A DNA stretch of 9,021 nt, taken from NCBI GenBank assembly GCA_902464595.1, contig CABQJX010000112.1:1-9021 (forward strand), given 5' to 3'. The stretch comes from an uncultured Lachnoclostridium sp. (GTDB taxonomy: Bacteria; Bacillota; Clostridia; Lachnospirales; Lachnospiraceae). The notes beneath the pieces are model-generated. The model was not told where the DNA came from. It worked only from the letters and a program-made list of their open reading frames with translations, and made no database searches. Positions 6,331 to 9,021 of the stretch are shown in pieces. The position numbers and the translations under genes were made by a program. How positions within the stretch are numbered: the first letter of the stretch is position 1; the number at the start of each line of letters is the position of its first letter.

Positions 6331-7788
6331 TTACAGCATCTTTTTCATCTCATCAGCAACGAACTGTACCTTTGTTCCGATGATAACCTGTACAGATGTC
6401 TTGCTTGGCCTCATAATGCCAGCCACTCCTGCGGATTTGATCTTTTTCTCATCTACCAGAGTGTAATCCTTGATCTCCATTCTCAGTCTTGTAATGCAGT
6501 TATCCAAGGAAGTCACATTCTCCTTGCCGCCTAAGCCCTCTAACACGATAGCTGCTACCTTTGTAAAGTCATCGTTTGCCAGAACTGCAGACATCTCGGA
6601 ATCCAGATCCTCCTCCTCGCGTCCGGGAGTGTGAAGATTGAATTTAACAATGATAAAACGGAACAATACATAGTAGATCACCGCAAAGATTACACCCTGT
6701 ACTAACAGCATGTAGGGCTGGTTTGCCAGAGGCAGCTGGCTGCTGAAGATAAAGTCGATGGCGCCTGCGCTGAAGCAGAAGCCAGCGGTCCAGTGGAAGA
6801 ATGCTGCCACTGCCACAGAAACACCTGTAAGGAGTGCATGGACAGCATAAAGTCCGGGAGCCAGGAACATGAAAGAGAACTCAAGAGGCTCTGTAACACC
6901 GGATACGAAGGAGGCAACTGCTCCCGCGATCAGGATACCTGCAGCATACTGCTTCTTCTCCGGCTTTGCAGTCTGGTACATCGCGAGTGCTGCTGCCGGA
7001 AGTCCAAACATCATAACCGGGAAGAAACCAGCCTGGTACATACCAGTGATACCCTTGATTCCGCCCTCAGCAAATCCCCAGAATTTGTTGATGTCAGCGA
7101 TCCCTGCAATATCAAACCAGAATACGGCGTTCAGTGCGTGGTGCAGTCCTGTTGGGATCAGCAGACGGTTGAAGAATGCGTAGATACCGGCTCCCACAGG
7201 GCCAAGTCCCTGGATGCTTTCGCCCAGCCATACTAAGGCGTTGAATACTACTGGCCAAACGAAGAACAGAATCGCGGATTCAATTACCATAACAAAGGAG
7301 GTAACAATGGGAACACACCGCTTTCCGGAGAAGAAGGAAAGGGCTGTGGGAAGCTTCGCATCACTGTACTTATTATAGCAGACAGAAGCAGTCACACCGG
7401 AAATAATTCCGATAAAGGCATTTCCCTTGATCTTTCCAAAAGCTACCGGAGCTTCTTCTAATCCCATCATAGCGGCCACATTGGCTCCATCTAATACGGT
7501 TGTAACCGTCAAAAATGCTACCAGGCCAGCCAAACCGGCTGCTCCGTGCTGATCCTTTGAAAGCCCGATCGCCACACCTACTGCGAATAGCATGGGCAGC
7601 TGATCGATCACGGCGGCTCCGATCTTCACCAGGGCGAAACCGATCTGCTGGATAATTCCCGTTACATCTCCTCCCTGCATAGTGGACGGGCAAAGGAAAT
7701 ATCCAAGTCCCATCATGATACCTGCCACTGGCAGAACCGCTACCGGAAGCATGATGGCTTTACCCAGTTTTTGTAAATACTTCATCAT
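6331..7788 (-). CDS. PTS EIICB permease, glucose/N-acetylglucosamine family (NagE-like)
   Basis: Integral membrane permease that imports and phosphorylates a hexose, taking phosphate from EIIA. The 485 residues hold an EIIC domain (about 1-390) of many hydrophobic helices with LGKAIMLPVAVLPVAGI, IPTGLHHALNAVFWF (His216/217), SGVTEPLEFSFMFLAPGLYAVH with Glu300, and FSAGAIDF. A linker with the family signature LHTPGREEED leads to an EIIB domain (about 405-485) with phospho-cysteine Cys431 in LDNCITRLRMEI. There is no EIIA domain; the gene at 8137-8631 supplies one. GLHH-LN-VFWF and FSAGAID look closer to N-acetylglucosamine permeases than to E. coli PtsG, so GlcNAc is my first guess and glucose the second. 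ATG 7788 follows AAAGGGG by nine bases; a second ATG follows at once. The 64-nt gap from the HPr gene contains a hairpin. Confidence 0.93.
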   Translation of the reverse strand: MMKYLQKLGKAIMLPVAVLPVAGIMMGLGYFLCPSTMQGGDVTGIIQQIGFALVKIGAAVIDQLPMLFAVGVAIGLSKDQHGAAGLAGLVAFLTVTTVLDGANVAAMMGLEEAPVAFGKIKGNAFIGIISGVTASVCYNKYSDAKLPTALSFFSGKRCVPIVTSFVMVIESAILFFVWPVVFNALVWLGESIQGLGPVGAGIYAFFNRLLIPTGLHHALNAVFWFDIAGIADINKFWGFAEGGIKGITGMYQAGFFPVMMFGLPAAALAMYQTAKPEKKQYAAGILIAGAVASFVSGVTEPLEFSFMFLAPGLYAVHALLTGVSVAVAAFFHWTAGFCFSAGAIDFIFSSQLPLANQPYMLLVQGVIFAVIYYVLFRFIIVKFNLHTPGREEEDLDSEMSAVLANDDFTKVAAIVLEGLGGKENVTSLDNCITRLRMEIKDYTLVDEKKIKSAGVAGIMRPSKTSVQVIIGTKVQFVADEMKKML

Positions 7789-7827
7789 AACATAAATCCC
7801 CTTTCTTTTTTTGACAACCTTTTATCT

Positions 7828-7853
7828 ATTTAAACCTGATTCCAGGCTCAAAT
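7828..7853 (-). repeat. Intercistronic hairpin between HPr and EIICB genes
   Basis: Beginning with the last base of the HPr stop codon, minus-strand ATTTGAGCCTG can pair with CAGGTTTAAAT around a GAAT loop: 11 pairs, two of them G-U. The stem is AT-rich at its base and is followed by AGATAAAAGG, not a U-tract, so full termination is unlikely. It may protect or process the mRNA and set different levels of the small PTS proteins and the permease. It does not resemble a LicT/BglG antiterminator (RAT) site. Confidence 0.4.
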
Positions 7854-8140
7854 CATTTTCCCTGTCTCTCCTCCTCAAGAAGCTCTCCCGACTGGGCCAT
7901 GACAGACTTCACTACCAGAGCCGCCTGCTCCTCCTCCGGGCCATGGATCAGAAACAGTACCTCCTCCCCTGCTGTGGAGTTCATCGCCATCAGGCTCAAG
8001 GCATCCTTTCCATTTCCCCGTCTCCCGCTGCATAAGACTTCCACTGACACATGAAAGGGCCGAAGTCCCGCCATCAGCTGAAGGGCCGGCCTGGCGTGAA
8101 GCCCCATAAAATCCTTCAGAAGGAATCTTTGCCGGATCAT
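7853..8140 (-). CDS. HPr-family phosphocarrier with Asp at position 46
   Basis: Small cytoplasmic phosphocarrier of 95 residues (canonical HPr is 85-88). MIRQRFLLKDFMGLHARPA places the active histidine exactly at His15, followed by Arg17, as in functional HPr. The regulatory region reads GNGKDALSLMAM and aligns without gaps to the usual K-S-I-M-G-V-M: Lys45 is kept, but position 46, the HPr kinase target serine, is Asp. The C-terminus carries an acidic tail, SGELLEEERQGK. The ATG at 8140 overlaps the EIIA stop (ATGA), which selects this start over the in-frame GTG at 8191. The gene sits between EIIA and EIICB, so it is probably a dedicated carrier, with the general HPr encoded elsewhere. Loss of Ser46 regulation is inference from one residue. 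Confidence 0.9.
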   Translation of the reverse strand: MIRQRFLLKDFMGLHARPALQLMAGLRPFHVSVEVLCSGRRGNGKDALSLMAMNSTAGEEVLFLIHGPEEEQAALVVKSVMAQSGELLEEERQGK

Positions 8141-8631
8141 AGGCGTATGACTGCTGTCTCTCCCGCCTTCACATCCATACCGGACAGACATTCCATATGA
8201 GGAAACTGGGGTGTGTTGCAGATGATCACAGGTGTGACCACCTCATATCCCGCTTCCTTTATTTTCTCCATATCAAAGTCCAGGAGAAGATCGCCCTTTT
8301 TCACCCGGTCGCCTGCACTTACATGAGCCTCAAAGTACTGCCCCTTCAGCTGGACCGTATCCAATCCCACATGGATGATCACCTCTGCGCCGCTGTCTGT
8401 CTGCATGCTGATGGCATGCTTTGTGTCAAATACCATGGAAATGAGGCCGTCCGCCGGCGCAACGATCCTTCCCTCCGATGGGAGAACTGCAATTCCCTTT
8501 CCCAGGATCTCCTGGCTGAATGTAGGGTCATTCACCTGGCTCATGGGGACTGCCTTTCCCGTTACCGGGGAGACGATCTCGTGCCGCTTCTTTTCTTCCC
8601 CTCCAAACATTTTTTTCAATGTGCCAAACAT
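8137..8631 (-). CDS. crr: PTS glucose-type EIIA component (Crr family)
   Basis: Cytoplasmic phosphotransfer protein taking phosphate from HPr and passing it to the EIIB cysteine of the permease at 6331-7788. The 164 residues match the EIIA-Glc family. Seen: EIVSPVTGKAVPMSQVNDPTFSQ, the block LGKGIAVLPSEGRIVAPADG, TKHAISM with His72, and VIIHVGLDTVQLKG with His87, the phospho-acceptor; His72 is the paired active-site histidine. The C-terminus has ECLSGMDVKAGETAV. The ATG at 8631 is preceded by GAGGAG with four bases between, and lies 27 nt after the antiterminator stop. Its own stop overlaps the HPr start, so the two are translationally coupled. Being separate from the EIICB, it could in principle serve other permeases too. 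Confidence 0.95.
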   Translation of the reverse strand: MFGTLKKMFGGEEKKRHEIVSPVTGKAVPMSQVNDPTFSQEILGKGIAVLPSEGRIVAPADGLISMVFDTKHAISMQTDSGAEVIIHVGLDTVQLKGQYFEAHVSAGDRVKKGDLLLDFDMEKIKEAGYEVVTPVIICNTPQFPHMECLSGMDVKAGETAVIRL

Positions 8632-8658
8632 ATTACTCCTCTTCTCCTTTCACATATC

Positions 8659-8991
8659 CTATTCCATACGGATCCTTTTAATATGCAGAGCCAGATATGC
8701 CACTTCTTCCTCCGTGACGGTGTGGCCGTACTGGCTTTGGATCAACTCCCGGATCTTCTGGCTGCATTCATATTCCTTTGGATACAGCCTGTCGATCACT
8801 TCCTGAAATTCCAGATTGTCAAGCTTTAAATGCTCCCCTGCCAGAACTCTCTGGGCCAAAAAACGCAGATGGGTCACAAACCGTTCGCAGCTCAAAGAGC
8901 GCTCGTCGATCTGAATGTGGAAATACTCTTTCACCAGCTCCGTAACCTGCTGGATCAGGGTTGTGACACGACAAACGCATGAATGAATAAA
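8659..8991 (-). pseudogene. LicT/BglG-type antiterminator, 5'-truncated (PRD2 only)
   Basis: The readable protein from about 8967 leftward is a PTS regulation domain 2: VTTLIQQVTELVKEYFHIQI, then RFVTHLRFLAQRVL with the conserved histidine, VIDRLYPKEYECSQKI, and the closing VAYLALHIKRI with a second conserved histidine. In this family a protein begins with an RNA-binding CAT domain and PRD1 (about 170 residues), and the C-terminal PRD2 is under PTS phosphorylation control. Here the frame upstream meets a TAA at 8994-8992, and neither it nor the other two frames up to 9021 encode the expected PRD1-PRD2 linker. The gene therefore looks cut by an insertion, rearrangement or assembly break. Position upstream of EIIA-HPr-EIICB fits a regulator of that operon. 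GTG at 8934 could restart translation, but its ribosome-binding site is poor. Confidence 0.7.
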
Positions 8992-9021
8992 TTATGAACA
9001 CCCTGTCCGGATTTTTTGATA
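8968..9021. other. Unassigned AT-rich junction sequence at the right edge
   Basis: This short stretch replaces what should be the PRD1-PRD2 linker of the antiterminator. It is more AT-rich than its neighbour (TTCATAATTTATTCATTCATG on the minus strand) and does not continue the protein in any frame. The window ends before I can tell whether it is the end of an insertion sequence, a deletion scar or a contig artefact. I recognise no terminal inverted repeat or transposase. Confidence 0.35.

Noticed and set aside
7780..7821. Possible promoter TTGTCA-17-TATGTT before the EIICB gene
   Set aside because: The -10 would overlap the bases just before the start codon, giving a transcript without the ribosome-binding site. 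The gap is better read as intercistronic.
7789..7852. Ribonucleic antiterminator (RAT) and overlapping terminator for a LicT/BglG protein
   Set aside because: No conserved RAT pattern such as GGATTGTTACT with GCAAAACC is present here or elsewhere in the visible PTS region; if one exists it is probably beyond the right edge.
8659..8934. A complete small 91-residue PRD protein starting at GTG 8934
   Set aside because: PRD2 homology continues upstream of this codon to about 8967, and the ribosome-binding site is poor, so this is a fragment of a larger gene rather than a complete one.
8968..9021. End of an insertion sequence
   Set aside because: The AT-rich junction suggests it, but there is no recognisable inverted repeat, target duplication or transposase in the window, so I do not call a mobile element.

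Overview
The window reads as an ordinary chromosomal stretch of a low-to-mid G+C anaerobic Firmicute. My best guess is a Lachnospiraceae/Clostridiales gut-type bacterium, based on strong AGGAGG ribosome-binding sites, a PhoR/PhoP-type two-component pair, a COG2768-type ferredoxin/DUF362 protein and a PTS locus of Gram-positive style. This is inferred from gene style, not from a marker gene. Every gene I can support lies on the minus strand, so transcription runs from right to left. The long plus-strand open frames are shadows of minus-strand genes.

Right to left: (a) 8659-8991 is the C-terminal PRD2 half of a LicT/BglG-type antiterminator. Upstream of it the frame is stopped and no longer looks like the family, so the gene is 5'-truncated. 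(b) 8631-8137 encodes a glucose-type EIIA, 8140-7853 an HPr (joined by an ATGA overlap), and 7788-6331 a NagE/PtsG-type EIICB permease. Together they supply all the phosphocarriers of a PTS route except enzyme I. The HPr keeps the catalytic His15 but has Asp where the regulatory Ser46 normally sits. A strong hairpin at 6237-6271 ends this unit.

(c) A well-formed sigma-A promoter (TTGAAT-17-TATAAT, 6119-6147) drives a DUF362 protein with two [4Fe-4S] cluster motifs (4983-6086). It is followed 72 nt later by O-acetylhomoserine sulfhydrylase, metY (3630-4910). A 63-nt inverted repeat (3563-3625) lies just after metY. (d) A membrane-anchored cardiolipin synthase with two HKD motifs occupies 1955-3520. 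(e) An OmpR-family response regulator (1174-1884) overlaps by ATGA a PhoR-like sensor kinase (1177 to beyond the left edge). Immediately upstream of the regulator, three TTTTAC(A/G) repeats sit in an exact 11-bp register, resembling a PhoP box array and suggesting phosphate-responsive autoregulation.

No tRNA, rRNA, CRISPR array, complete mobile element or known riboswitch was recognised. No stretch over 300 nt lacks a gene. The most interesting items are the natural Asp46 HPr embedded in the PTS operon, the broken antiterminator at the right edge, the 11-bp-phased Pho-like repeats and the long G-U-containing hairpin after metY.
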